Of a stretch of DNA of 64,000 nucleotides, positions 55,208 to 63,873 are shown piece by piece. The position numbers were made by a program, and so were the translations under genes. The notes beneath the pieces are model-generated. The model was given only the letters and a program-made list of their open reading frames with translations, searched no databases and was not told where the DNA came from. The DNA lies in the NCBI GenBank assembly GCA_963664635.1, contig OY761542.1, forward strand, positions 2,480,001-2,544,000, read 5' to 3'. The DNA is from VXNE01 sp963664635. Lineage in GTDB: Bacteria > Pseudomonadota > Gammaproteobacteria > Pseudomonadales > Azotimanducaceae. The first letter of the stretch is position 1. Every line of letters starts with the position of its first letter.

Positions 55208-58200
55208 ATGAGCCAGGACCGGAAACTCCGGGGCGCGGTCGCGCTCGGATTGGCCTCCCTGTTCCTGATCGCGCCGCCGGTGTTCGCCGACGACGACGAT
55301 GACTCGTCCGAACAACGCCGTATCGAAGAGATGGTGATCTACGGCGAACGCGTGGAATCCACCGTTTCGGACACCTCCATCGCCATCACCGCCATGGACG
55401 AGGACTTCCTCAAGGACATGGGGATGCAGGGTCCGAACGAGATGGTGAACTTCATCCCCGCGACGACGCGTACCGACTGGGACATCAAGATCCGCGGCAT
55501 CGGGCGCAACTTCCGCGGTCTCGGGGGGGACCCGGGGGTCGGCACCTACTACAACGGCATCTATTCGCCGGACTTCGGCATCGCCGCCACGGAGGGCGGG
55601 CTGTACGACATCCGCCGGATCGAAGTGCTGCGCGGACCGCAGGGGACCCTGTACGGGCGGAACTCGATCGGCGGCGTGGTGAACTACGTCACCAACCAGC
55701 CCAACCACGAGGGTTTCGAGGCGAACGTCCGCGCCATGCTCGGCGAGTACAACACCAACGAGTGGTTCGGGCTCGTGAGCGGACCCATCACGGACAACCT
55801 CGCTTACCGGATGACGGGCGTGAAGCGCCTCCGCGGGCCGGCCGTCGAGGGCCTCGCGGGCTCGGAGGACATCGAGGACCTGAACGACCAGAACTTCGCG
55901 CTCATCCTCGAGTGGACGCCGATCGACAGCATGACGTTCAACCTGCGCGTCAACGACCGGCGCGCCTACAGCAAACGGAACTTCGGTAACGGCGGACACG
56001 GCATCGCCGGGGAAGGACCCTGCATCGGGCAACATCCGATTAACTCCAACAGCGACTGCGACCCGCGCTACCGCGTGTCGCGGGACACGAACCACTACGC
56101 GACCGGCTTCCGGGCGGTGGACCAGGCGTGGGCGGACAGGTACGGCGATCTGGCCGACGACCCGCGCGGCGCGGCGGCCTGGATTCATCCGACCACGGGC
56201 GAACGGTTCTACGGCTCGTACAACCGGCCCGGCGTTGACGACGAGAGCGTGCGCTGGCCGTTCATGCCCTCGCAGAACTACAACTCGCCGTCCGTCGCGC
56301 GCTATGACATCGGGGGCGCCGACGCGCCCGACATCGTGGGCCTGACGACCGGCGACAACCGCGAGGAGTTCGACCACCAGCAGGGGTCTCTCGTGGTCGA
56401 CTGGGACATCAGCGACCGGCTCTCGCTGAAGTACCTCGGCTCGTACAACAGCTTTGCGTACTGGTTCAACCGGGACAACAGCTTCTCCGACAGCCATGTC
56501 TCGGACATCGACGACACCGTCATCGAGCAGGTGGAGAGCTACTCGCACGAACTGCGGCTCTTCTGGGAAGTGGGCGACCGCTTCACGGCCACCTCGGGGG
56601 TCTACCAGTTCTGGGAGTCCCGCGACCAGTGGTACGGCATTCGCGAACGCGGCGGACAGGGCCGCGCGCAGAACCGGGCGATCTACGGGCCCGACGGCTT
56701 CGACGAGTGGGTACTCCGGGGCACGGAAGTCGTCGGCTGGGTCATGCCGGAGTGTATCGGCGTGGGCGTCGGCGGCTCGGCGGCGGGCGGGGATCTGACC
56801 CTGAACGACGCTGGGCACCCGGGCTACGGCAGGTACTGCGGGGACGCGGGCAAACCGTACAGCCAGAGCGTGAGGACCGGGGATACGGGCGGTCTGTACG
56901 AGCACCGCAACCTGGTCGACAACGAGAACCTGGCCTTCTATACCCAGGGCGACCTGCGGCTGACGGACACCGTCAGCGTCACCCTCGGCGCCAGGTACTC
57001 CAAGGACTGGCGTGACGCCCTCGAGGCACGGGGCGGGTACTCCGAGATCGAGGTCTACAACAAGCCGTGGCTCCCATGGGCGCTTTCCACGGCGTGCTCC
57101 CTCAATCCGGATCAATGCCCGGAAGATCCCGCGGCGTTCTTCGCCCCTGGGGTGACGCCACTCGCGGCCCTCAATGTCGCGATGGGTGCGGCCACTTTCA
57201 CCGGGGACCCGGACTTCCCGATCGAGCCGGTCTGCGACCTGGAGGCCTACGCGTGCGATCGCCCGCTGCGGCTGCGCGGGATTCCCATCGGATGGGGCCA
57301 CCGTACGGAGGGGACCTACAAGCAGGACGGCGACCTCACGTGGCGCGTGAACTTCAACTGGGAGCCCACCGGGGACATCCTGGTGTACTTGGGCGCCACG
57401 TCCGGCTACCGCGCCGGGGGGTTCAACCTCGGCCGCCCGGAAGGCCGCGTCTCGGTCGACACGACGGGCGACGGCGTCGCCGACACGCGCGCGCTCGGCC
57501 AGTACGGGGACGAGAACCTGATCGCATACGAACTGGGCTACAAGGGCACGCACTTCGACGGCACGCTGCAGTTGAACGTGGCCGTGTACTACTACGCCTA
57601 CGAGAACTACCAGACGAACGTCTCTACCTGGGAGTCCGAGAGCGGGGACTTCGCCCTGCCGAGCATCACGCTGCCGGACGGTGGCACGCTTAGCGCGCCC
57701 GGGGGACGGGGTCCGGTCGACATCACCACCAATATCCCCGATTCGTACAACCGGGGATTCGAGATCGACGGGACGTACCTGGTGACCGACAGCTTCACGG
57801 TCGGTGGCAACTACAGCTACACCGAAAGCGTGTTCGACTCGCCCTACACGTTCTTCAACGAGAACGACCCACGCTACCCGCGTGAGATTCTCGGCGGTGA
57901 CCTGAACCAGGACCCGTGCACGCTGCCGGAGGAGATCAAGGTGCTTTACTGCATCGAGATCGACGGCGCGGAGCTGACCGGGATTCCGAAGCACAAGGCG
58001 ACGCTGTGGGCCGCCTACACCTGGAACCGCCCGAACGGCTCGTGGACCCTGTACAACTCGCTGGCCTACACCGGGGACTACGCCACCACCCCGTTCCATC
58101 GGCCCTGGGACCTCGTCCCGGATCGGGAGCGGTGGGACATGCGGCTGACGTACCGCGAGGCCACCGGGCGCTGGTCCGCCTCGGCCTTCGTCGACAACGT

Positions 58201-58342
58201 GCTCGACAAGACCTACATTCGGCACTCCGACATGGAGAACCGGCGCACGGGCTACGGCGCCAACTGGCCGCAGCGAATCGTGTCGCTCTACCCGCGGTAC
58301 TGGGGCTTCGAGTTCGAGTACAGCATGGGGGCGTACCGGTAG
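55208..58342 (+). CDS. TonB-dependent outer-membrane receptor
   Basis: A full-length receptor of 1044 residues. Signal peptide (LGLASLFLIAPPVFA), TonB box IEEMVIYGERVES, plug domain (about residues 50-170, GPQGTLYGRNSIGGVVNYVT) and a 22-strand-type barrel ending in RYWGFEFEYSMGAYR. The plug motif VLRGPQGTLYGRNSIGG is that of receptors for siderophores and for larger organic substrates; the ligand cannot be told. The last residue is Arg rather than the usual Phe. The ATG at 55208 gives the signal peptide. The IS inserted about 140 bp beyond its stop. Confidence 0.95.
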   Translation: MSQDRKLRGAVALGLASLFLIAPPVFADDDDDSSEQRRIEEMVIYGERVESTVSDTSIAITAMDEDFLKDMGMQGPNEMVNFIPATTRTDWDIKIRGIGRNFRGLGGDPGVGTYYNGIYSPDFGIAATEGGLYDIRRIEVLRGPQGTLYGRNSIGGVVNYVTNQPNHEGFEANVRAMLGEYNTNEWFGLVSGPITDNLAYRMTGVKRLRGPAVEGLAGSEDIEDLNDQNFALILEWTPIDSMTFNLRVNDRRAYSKRNFGNGGHGIAGEGPCIGQHPINSNSDCDPRYRVSRDTNHYATGFRAVDQAWADRYGDLADDPRGAAAWIHPTTGERFYGSYNRPGVDDESVRWPFMPSQNYNSPSVARYDIGGADAPDIVGLTTGDNREEFDHQQGSLVVDWDISDRLSLKYLGSYNSFAYWFNRDNSFSDSHVSDIDDTVIEQVESYSHELRLFWEVGDRFTATSGVYQFWESRDQWYGIRERGGQGRAQNRAIYGPDGFDEWVLRGTEVVGWVMPECIGVGVGGSAAGGDLTLNDAGHPGYGRYCGDAGKPYSQSVRTGDTGGLYEHRNLVDNENLAFYTQGDLRLTDTVSVTLGARYSKDWRDALEARGGYSEIEVYNKPWLPWALSTACSLNPDQCPEDPAAFFAPGVTPLAALNVAMGAATFTGDPDFPIEPVCDLEAYACDRPLRLRGIPIGWGHRTEGTYKQDGDLTWRVNFNWEPTGDILVYLGATSGYRAGGFNLGRPEGRVSVDTTGDGVADTRALGQYGDENLIAYELGYKGTHFDGTLQLNVAVYYYAYENYQTNVSTWESESGDFALPSITLPDGGTLSAPGGRGPVDITTNIPDSYNRGFEIDGTYLVTDSFTVGGNYSYTESVFDSPYTFFNENDPRYPREILGGDLNQDPCTLPEEIKVLYCIEIDGAELTGIPKHKATLWAAYTWNRPNGSWTLYNSLAYTGDYATTPFHRPWDLVPDRERWDMRLTYREATGRWSASAFVDNVLDKTYIRHSDMENRRTGYGANWPQRIVSLYPRYWGFEFEYSMGAYR

Positions 58343-58566
58343 TCCGACCGGCGGAGCGATCCGCCGAGACCATGACGCAAGGGGCGCTTCGGCGCTCCTT
58401 TGCGTTTCTGCATGCCCATCCACCTGGAATTCGCCGGCAGCCATCCGCCGAGATTCGCGAGGCGGCCGCGAGGTTACGTTCCAGCAGTTCTCATTTTGAC
58501 TGATGTTCTGATCGTTTTGGGTCTCTGGGGAGTTGGTACGGGTTTCGGGGTGGTGGGGTTGGGAGT

Positions 58567-59856
58567 TCATGGCGGGCGGTTGGCGGTGCCGCCGGTGGCG
58601 AGCAGTGACAGTAGGGCGTTCCAGTCGGGGAACACTTGGTACTCGGCGAGGGTGCGCAGGTGCTCGAACAGGCGGTAGCGGGTGCCGAGGCGCCGGCGGG
58701 CGGTCTGCCAGAGCGTTTCGGCGAGGTCGGCGGCGGTGTGCAGCGCGAAGGCGAGCAGGTCGGGGACGACGAGCACGGCGGCGAGGGTGTCCTGGCCGTG
58801 GCCGAAGTTGTGTTCGAGGTGGTAGCCGTGCTGCTTGAGGACGTTGAAGGTTTCGTTCTCGATCTTCCAGCGCGCGCGTGCGCAGTCGGCGAGTTCGGCG
58901 ACGTTGTCGCGGTTCACGTCGAGGCTGGTGACGAAGGCGCCGCGATGGGTGACCTTGCCGTCGGGTTTGGCGCTCGTGATCTCCAGCCAGTTGACGCGCA
59001 GGGCGTCGTCGCCGTCGCGGATGGGCAGGTCGTTGATCCAGCGGTAGCGGTGCACGCGGCGGCGCGAGCCGGCGCCGGAGGTGATCCGCCGCGTCGGCGG
59101 GCGGATGCCGTGGAGGTACTCGTAGAGGGTCTTGTGGCTGGGTTGCTTGGCCGTGAGCAGGAAGTCGCCGCCGGCGTCGAGCATGGCTTGGCAGACGGGC
59201 TGGCAGGCGTACAGGTCGTCGCCGAGGTAGACCGGCTGCTGGGCGGCGCAGCGCGGGCCGTGGTGCGCCAGCCAGCGCTTGACCGCCTGCCGTTCGCAGT
59301 CCTGCTTGGCGGTGCCGTCCTGGGGCGCCACGAACTCCGGCGGCAGCGGCAGCGACTGCGCCCGGCCCGGCGCCACGACGTTGGCGGCCAGCATCTGGTG
59401 GAAGTACTCGGTGCCGCCGTCGGCGCGCTTGCGGGTCGAGCAGTGGTCGCAGTGGACCTTGCGCGAGCGGAAGAACTCGGTGCCGTCCAGGGCGACCAGC
59501 GTGTGGCCGTCGAGGCGGCGCATCGGTTCGAGCGCGCCGTGCGCGTCGAGGTCCTCGACGATGGCGTGGAACTGCCCGTCGAAGTGCTCGGTCGGCACGC
59601 CATCGAGCAGCTGGCGGATGTGGTTGTCGCAGGGGATGCGGTCGAGGCCGAACAGGGTGTGCGCGTTCGAGCGCGTGCGCGTCTCGGCCAGCGCGCGCTG
59701 ATGCGCCAGGAACGACGGCGACTGCATGAAGAACACCGACAGCGCCGCCATGCCGATGTCGGCCATGGCGTAGCGCCGGTTGCTGCCGCGGCGCGGGTCC
59801 GGCATGCGCGCGCAGCACGCCCGCAGCCGGTCGAGGTGGCGCGCGAAGTGCCTCAT
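58567..59856 (-). CDS. DDE transposase of the IS (IS4-superfamily-like)
   Basis: A 429-residue transposase. Likely catalytic acids are in LVALDGTEFFRSRK, VYLGDDLYA and the C-terminal Glu of ARARWKIENETFNVLKQHGY, which fits the Y-R-K-rich end of IS4-type DDE_Tnp_1 proteins. A CDHCSTRK segment may hold a metal. LEHNFGHGQDTLA closes the core. The ATG overlaps the methyltransferase stop (ATGA), so it is translated by coupling. I infer the superfamily from motif layout; the exact IS family needs comparison. Confidence 0.88.
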   Translation of the reverse strand: MRHFARHLDRLRACCARMPDPRRGSNRRYAMADIGMAALSVFFMQSPSFLAHQRALAETRTRSNAHTLFGLDRIPCDNHIRQLLDGVPTEHFDGQFHAIVEDLDAHGALEPMRRLDGHTLVALDGTEFFRSRKVHCDHCSTRKRADGGTEYFHQMLAANVVAPGRAQSLPLPPEFVAPQDGTAKQDCERQAVKRWLAHHGPRCAAQQPVYLGDDLYACQPVCQAMLDAGGDFLLTAKQPSHKTLYEYLHGIRPPTRRITSGAGSRRRVHRYRWINDLPIRDGDDALRVNWLEITSAKPDGKVTHRGAFVTSLDVNRDNVAELADCARARWKIENETFNVLKQHGYHLEHNFGHGQDTLAAVLVVPDLLAFALHTAADLAETLWQTARRRLGTRYRLFEHLRTLAEYQVFPDWNALLSLLATGGTANRPP

Positions 59857-60539
59857 GGCGGCGCCTGCGCCTCCTCTGCCATGATCGCCGCCAGCACGGT
59901 CAGGCGCTCCGCCGGCGGCATCGCCGCGTAGCGGCGGCCCCAGTTCGCCGCCTTGCGCTTGACCGCCTGGCGGTGCGTGAAGTTCCGCCCCGCGCACGAC
60001 GCCCAGTGCACCCGGTCCGGCGCGAAGTTGAACCACACCTGCTCGGTCACCACCCCCGCCTGGTTCATCACCTGCAGCGACACGCTGCGCCAGCCGCCGA
60101 GCAACGCGTCGTACAACGCCGACGGATACCCCGACACCATCACCGCGCACGGCAGCCCCTGGAGCAGTTCCAGCAGCGCCACGTGGTCGGCGTCCTCGTA
60201 GTCGTGCCGGTAGCGGCGCGACGACTTGCGCGCGCCGCGCAGGTACGGCGGGTCGCCGTACACCAGCTCCGAACCATCGAACGGAAACTCCGCCAGGAAC
60301 CGGTGACAGCAACCGTGCACCAACTCCACCGGATAGTCGCAACGGAACCCCGACAGCGCGCGACCGTCCAGGTCGATGCCGATGTTGCGCAGCGCCGCCG
60401 GCTTGCGCCGGATGAGCGCCCCGCCGCCCAGGTGCGTTTCGATGTACACCGCGTGCGGCGGCATCAGCGCGATCAGCGCCTGACACAGCCCCGACGTCGC
60501 CTTCGATCCGAACCACGGGTTGCCCATGGCGCGCACCAT
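59853..60539 (-). CDS. D12-class N6-adenine DNA methyltransferase carried by the IS
   Basis: A 228-residue Dam-like enzyme. The AdoMet motif is NPWFGSKATSG at the start (residues 7-17), with YIETHLGGGALIRRKP following. Catalytic motif DPPY is in LVYGDPPYLRGARKSSRRY. The family reaches about 270 residues; this one is compact but has all core motifs. It lies inside the inverted repeats, upstream of and coupled to the transposase, so it is part of the element. Its recognition site cannot be read; Dam-like enzymes methylate GATC-like sites. A role in timing transposition is possible. Confidence 0.87.
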   Translation of the reverse strand: MVRAMGNPWFGSKATSGLCQALIALMPPHAVYIETHLGGGALIRRKPAALRNIGIDLDGRALSGFRCDYPVELVHGCCHRFLAEFPFDGSELVYGDPPYLRGARKSSRRYRHDYEDADHVALLELLQGLPCAVMVSGYPSALYDALLGGWRSVSLQVMNQAGVVTEQVWFNFAPDRVHWASCAGRNFTHRQAVKRKAANWGRRYAAMPPAERLTVLAAIMAEEAQAPP

Positions 60540-60627
60540 AGGCTCCAGGTTCTATGGTGTCAAGCCCCTCAATCCCGCCACGCGTCAAAATGCCAAAATG
60601 AGAACTGCTGGTTACGTTCTGGACGGC

Positions 60628-60656
60628 TTGACAAAAGGAACAGTCCTTGATAGGAA
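60628..60656 (+). promoter_or_regulatory. Promoter of small cysteine-rich gene E
   Basis: Perfect -35 TTGACA (60628-60633), 17-bp spacer, weak -10 TAGGAA (60651-60656). It lies 10 bases beyond the IS target duplication, so the IS insertion just missed it. The layout matches the promoter at 42951. Confidence 0.45.
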
Positions 60657-60740
60657 GCAGGGGGTGGGATGTTAGGTGGTCGGAAAGGGATCGATACCAG
60701 AGGAAGTCACAGCATCGGAAACGGTGCCAGGAGAGCGAGA

Positions 60741-61103
60741 ATGTGGACGCAAAGAATGACGGTTCTACGGTTGGCCGCGATAGCCGCCTTGACCGGCTTC
60801 GCGGCAACGGCAGTTGGCCAGACCAACCCCAACAGCAATGCCGCTGTTGAGAGTGAATGCAAGAGTCAGTTTGCTACCGCCCCAGCCAACGATAGCTGCA
60901 CAGTTGGGTTTTGGCGGGGGTTTGGTTGGTACTCCTCCCCGGGGGTTTCGGCGCCCGTTTGCAAGCTGCAAACTGTTGAGTGCACGAAGGACGACGGAAG
61001 CACGAACGCCTTTGACATAGGTTGGATAATGCAAACCGACGTGCCCGGCCTTCAGAACGTGGACGGCGAAATCACAAACTATACGAGTTGGCCTTGGCCT
61101 TAG
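60741..61103 (+). CDS. Small secreted cysteine-rich protein E
   Basis: A 120-residue exported protein with AGGAGAG before the ATG. Signal peptide (LRLAAIAALTGFAATAVG) is followed by CKSQFATAPANDSC (C-x12-C) and CKLQTVEC (C-x6-C). The last block reads GLQNVDGEITN, matching the NC-D-G-E block of genes C and D with its two cysteines lost. It is the fifth member of the family in this window, 16 kb away from the others. It is next to the IS. Confidence 0.65.
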   Translation: MWTQRMTVLRLAAIAALTGFAATAVGQTNPNSNAAVESECKSQFATAPANDSCTVGFWRGFGWYSSPGVSAPVCKLQTVECTKDDGSTNAFDIGWIMQTDVPGLQNVDGEITNYTSWPWP

Positions 61104-61505
61104 ACCATCAGCGGCCCCCCGCATGCGCTGGAGTGTCTCCTCCAGCGTGGACTGGAGCGAGTCCGCGCTCCCTGCAGCGGGTGCACGTCAGGTTTGTGAG
61201 ATGAGGTGCTTTGCGGTATCTGGCAGAAAACCGCAGCAAACGCCATCGAAACCGCTCCGTCTCCCCAATCCATCACAAACGCTCATGGCCTGAGCTTTCT
61301 GCGGCCACCCCGACGGCACCCCCCTGCAGGCCCCGCGATTGACTCTCTGCCCGGTTCCGGAACCTCCGAGATCGAGCGCGTTATCATCCGTCAGCACCCG
61401 GTTTCCGGTTGTCCGTTGCGACGGTTGTCCGACGCGCCCTCACCCTGCCCATGCGCTTTCGGCTCGGCGTACGGAGCGTGCGCCCGGTCGTGCCATACTC
61501 GCTCC
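61104..61505. other. Intergenic region before the AAA/nuclease gene
   Basis: About 400 bases with no convincing gene; the open frames here read as shadow sequence. A small palindrome (GGTTCCGGAACC, near 61363) occurs. No promoter stands out. Confidence 0.5.
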
Positions 61506-63092
61506 GTGCGTTTCTTCAACACCACCGGCCCGGTTCACCCCCGCAAACACTACTGCATCCCGGCGTTGAGCCGGCTGGGTCTCGACGAAGTCCTCGACCT
61601 GATCCGTGACGAGCGCTACTTCGTCCTGTATGCCCCGCGGCAGACGGGCAAGACCTCGGCCCTGCTGGCGCTTCGCGACCTTGTCGATCGCGACGCGAAC
61701 AACGGATATCGCTGCGTGTACGCCAACGTCGAGGCCGGGCAGGCGGCGCGGGAGGACACGGAACGCGCCATGCGGGCCATTCTCGGACAGCTCGCCTTGC
61801 GTGCGCGTCTGGCGCTGGAAGACACCTTCCTCGACGACACCTGGCGCGAAGCGCTGTCCCGGTTCGGACCCGACGGCGCGTTGCAGGAGGTGCTCAGCCG
61901 CTGGGCGCAGGCCGACTCCAGACCGTTGGTGCTGCTGATCGACGAGATCGACGCGCTGGTGGGCGACACGCTGCTGTCCGTGCTGCGCCAGCTACGGTCG
62001 GGTCACGACCTGCGTCCAGAAGAGTTTCCGCAAAGCGTCCTGCTATGCGGCGTACGGGACGTGCGCGACTACCGCATTCACTCGAGCACGGAAAACGCCG
62101 TCATCGCCGGGGGCAGTGCATTCAACGTCAAGGCGCGGTCGCTACGCCTGGGGGACTTCTCGAGGGACGAAGTGGAGGCGCTGTTGCGGCAGCACACAGA
62201 GGAGACCGGACAATCGTTCGCCGACGGCGCCCTCGATGCCGTCTGGACGCGAACACAAGGCCAACCGTGGCTCGTCAACGCCTTGGCGGACGAGGCGTGC
62301 TTCCGGCGCCGGGAAGGGCGCGACCGTAGCCGCCCGGTCACGGAGGTCCACATCGTCGATGCCCAGGAACGACTCATCGCCCGCCGCGAGACGCACCTGG
62401 ACCAACTCGCCGACAAGCTCAAGGAAGATCGCGTGCGGCGGGTGATTGGACCGTTGCTGAGCGGCGGGGAAGAGCGCGAGTTCTCGGACCGGGACCTGGA
62501 GTATGTCCGCGACTTGGGGTTGATCGCGTACGAAGGTCCACTGCGCATCGCCAACCCGATCTACGCGGAGGTGGTGCCGCGGGAACTGACGCATGCCGCG
62601 CAGGCCGGGCTGGTCGAGGAAGCCGCGTGGTACGTGGACGGCGACGGCGGGTTGAATCTGGTCAAGCTGCTCACCGCCTTTCAGACGTTCTTCCGCGAGC
62701 ACTCGGAGCATTGGGTGGGACGGTTCGACTATCGGGAGGCGGGTCCGCAGCTACTGTTGCAGGCATTCCTGCAGCGCATCGTCAACGGCGGGGGACGCAT
62801 CGAGCGGGAGTACGGTCTGGGCCGGGGGCGTACCGACTTGCTGGTCATCTGGCCCCAGGCCGGGCGCGCGCGCCGGTTCGTCATCGAGTGCAAGGTCCTG
62901 AATGCCCGGAAGGGATTGGACACGGCCATCCGCGATGGATTGCGGCAAACGGCTGGGTACATGGATCGTTGCGACGCCGAGGCCGGCTACCTGGTGATCT
63001 TCGACCGTCGCGAGGGACGGTCCTGGGAGGAGAAGGTGTTCCAGCGCTTCGCGGCTGACGAAGATCCTGGCGTTCATGTCTGGGGGATGTGA
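61506..63092 (+). CDS. AAA ATPase fused to PD-(D/E)XK nuclease-like domain
   Basis: A 528-residue protein. The N-terminal STAND/AAA-type ATPase has Walker A in LYAPRQTGKTSALLAL (residues 36-51) and Walker B in RPLVLLIDEIDAL. A winged-helix region follows (about 300-370). The C-terminus carries a PD-(D/E)XK-like core GRGRTDLLVIWPQ then RRFVIECKVLNARKG, giving D...E-x-K. This architecture is seen in widespread AAA-ATPase-like/DUF1703-type proteins, often near mobile elements, with no established function. The start is GTG at 61506. Its GC pattern is like the chromosome. Confidence 0.85.
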   Translation: MRFFNTTGPVHPRKHYCIPALSRLGLDEVLDLIRDERYFVLYAPRQTGKTSALLALRDLVDRDANNGYRCVYANVEAGQAAREDTERAMRAILGQLALRARLALEDTFLDDTWREALSRFGPDGALQEVLSRWAQADSRPLVLLIDEIDALVGDTLLSVLRQLRSGHDLRPEEFPQSVLLCGVRDVRDYRIHSSTENAVIAGGSAFNVKARSLRLGDFSRDEVEALLRQHTEETGQSFADGALDAVWTRTQGQPWLVNALADEACFRRREGRDRSRPVTEVHIVDAQERLIARRETHLDQLADKLKEDRVRRVIGPLLSGGEEREFSDRDLEYVRDLGLIAYEGPLRIANPIYAEVVPRELTHAAQAGLVEEAAWYVDGDGGLNLVKLLTAFQTFFREHSEHWVGRFDYREAGPQLLLQAFLQRIVNGGGRIEREYGLGRGRTDLLVIWPQAGRARRFVIECKVLNARKGLDTAIRDGLRQTAGYMDRCDAEAGYLVIFDRREGRSWEEKVFQRFAADEDPGVHVWGM

Positions 63093-63226
63093 GCCACCAA
63101 AAGTGCCGGTCCGGCGCCTCGCACCGCGAACCCGGTTCGGGCGCGCTCGGCATCGGCAAGGCCCGGGGGCCCGTGTAAGATGCACGCCGTGGGCCGTCGC
63201 GGGGACGGTAGAGCGGGAGAATCGTC

Positions 63227-63838
63227 ATGCAGGTCATCCAGACCGAAGCCCAGCTACGCGATGTCATCGGGGCGGAGATCCCGGGGTTGGCGGAAAAGAA
63301 CCAGCCGCGCCTCAACCAGTTTGCCATCGACTTTGTCGCGAGGTCTCCGTTCCTCGTGCTCTCGACCGCGGACGCGGAAGGCAGGATCGACGCGTCGCCC
63401 AAGGGGGACGGCCCCGGCTTCGTCCTGGTCGAGGACGAGAAGCACCTCGTCATCCCGGACCGGCCCGGCAACCGGCTGGCGTACGGACACCGCAACATCC
63501 TCGCGAACCCGCGCGTCGGGGTGCTGTTCCTGCTGCCCGGAACGCCGGAGACGCTGCGGGTCAACGGCCGGGCGTCACTGACCGCCGAGCCCGAGTTGCT
63601 CGAACGCCTCGCGGCCCGCGGCAAGCCGGCGGTGCTGGCCATCCGCGTGGCGGTGGAGGAGGTCTTCTTCCACTGCGCCAAGGCGTTCCTGCGCGGACGC
63701 GTCTGGAAGCCGGAGACCTGGGGCGAGACGCACGAGGTCTCGTTCGGCAAGATGTTCGCGGCCACGCGCAAGGCGCCGCCGGAGACGGCGGACGCGATCG
63801 ACGCGATGGTCGAGGCGGACTATCGCGACAATCTCTGA
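63227..63838 (+). CDS. PPOX-fold flavin-binding protein (pyridoxamine 5'-phosphate oxidase family)
   Basis: A 203-residue split-barrel protein. N-terminal helical segment, then the barrel core PFLVLSTADAEGRIDASPKG, FVLVEDEKHLVIPDRPGNRL and HRNILANPRVGVLFLLPGTPETLRV, and FHCAKAFLRGRVWKPETWG near the end. This is the FMN-binding MSMEG_1061-type subgroup, distinct from PdxH. The function is unknown; related proteins bind FMN or F420. A purine-rich stretch (AGAGCGGGAG) precedes the ATG. Confidence 0.85.
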   Translation: MQVIQTEAQLRDVIGAEIPGLAEKNQPRLNQFAIDFVARSPFLVLSTADAEGRIDASPKGDGPGFVLVEDEKHLVIPDRPGNRLAYGHRNILANPRVGVLFLLPGTPETLRVNGRASLTAEPELLERLAARGKPAVLAIRVAVEEVFFHCAKAFLRGRVWKPETWGETHEVSFGKMFAATRKAPPETADAIDAMVEADYRDNL

Positions 63839-63873
63839 TTCGGGCTCTGATTCGGGCGGGGGCCGCCGCGGGA

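Larger units (their letters stand above)
58481..60611 (-). mobile_element. Insertion sequence carrying a DNA adenine methyltransferase
   Basis: A 2131-bp element with perfect 18-bp terminal inverted repeats, CCAGCAGTTCTCATTTTG at the left (58481-58498) and its complement at the right (60594-60611). TTACGTT is found on both outer sides (58474-58480 and 60612-60618), a 7-bp target duplication. Two genes on the minus strand fill it: a D12-class methyltransferase first and a DDE transposase second, overlapping by ATGA. The intact ends and target duplication mean the insertion is recent. No second copy is in the window. Confidence 0.9.

Noticed and set aside
55052..59818. Minus-strand open frame of about 1590 codons through the receptor and into the IS
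   Set aside because: It runs antisense to the receptor and out of frame with the transposase; no family motif, so a composition artefact.
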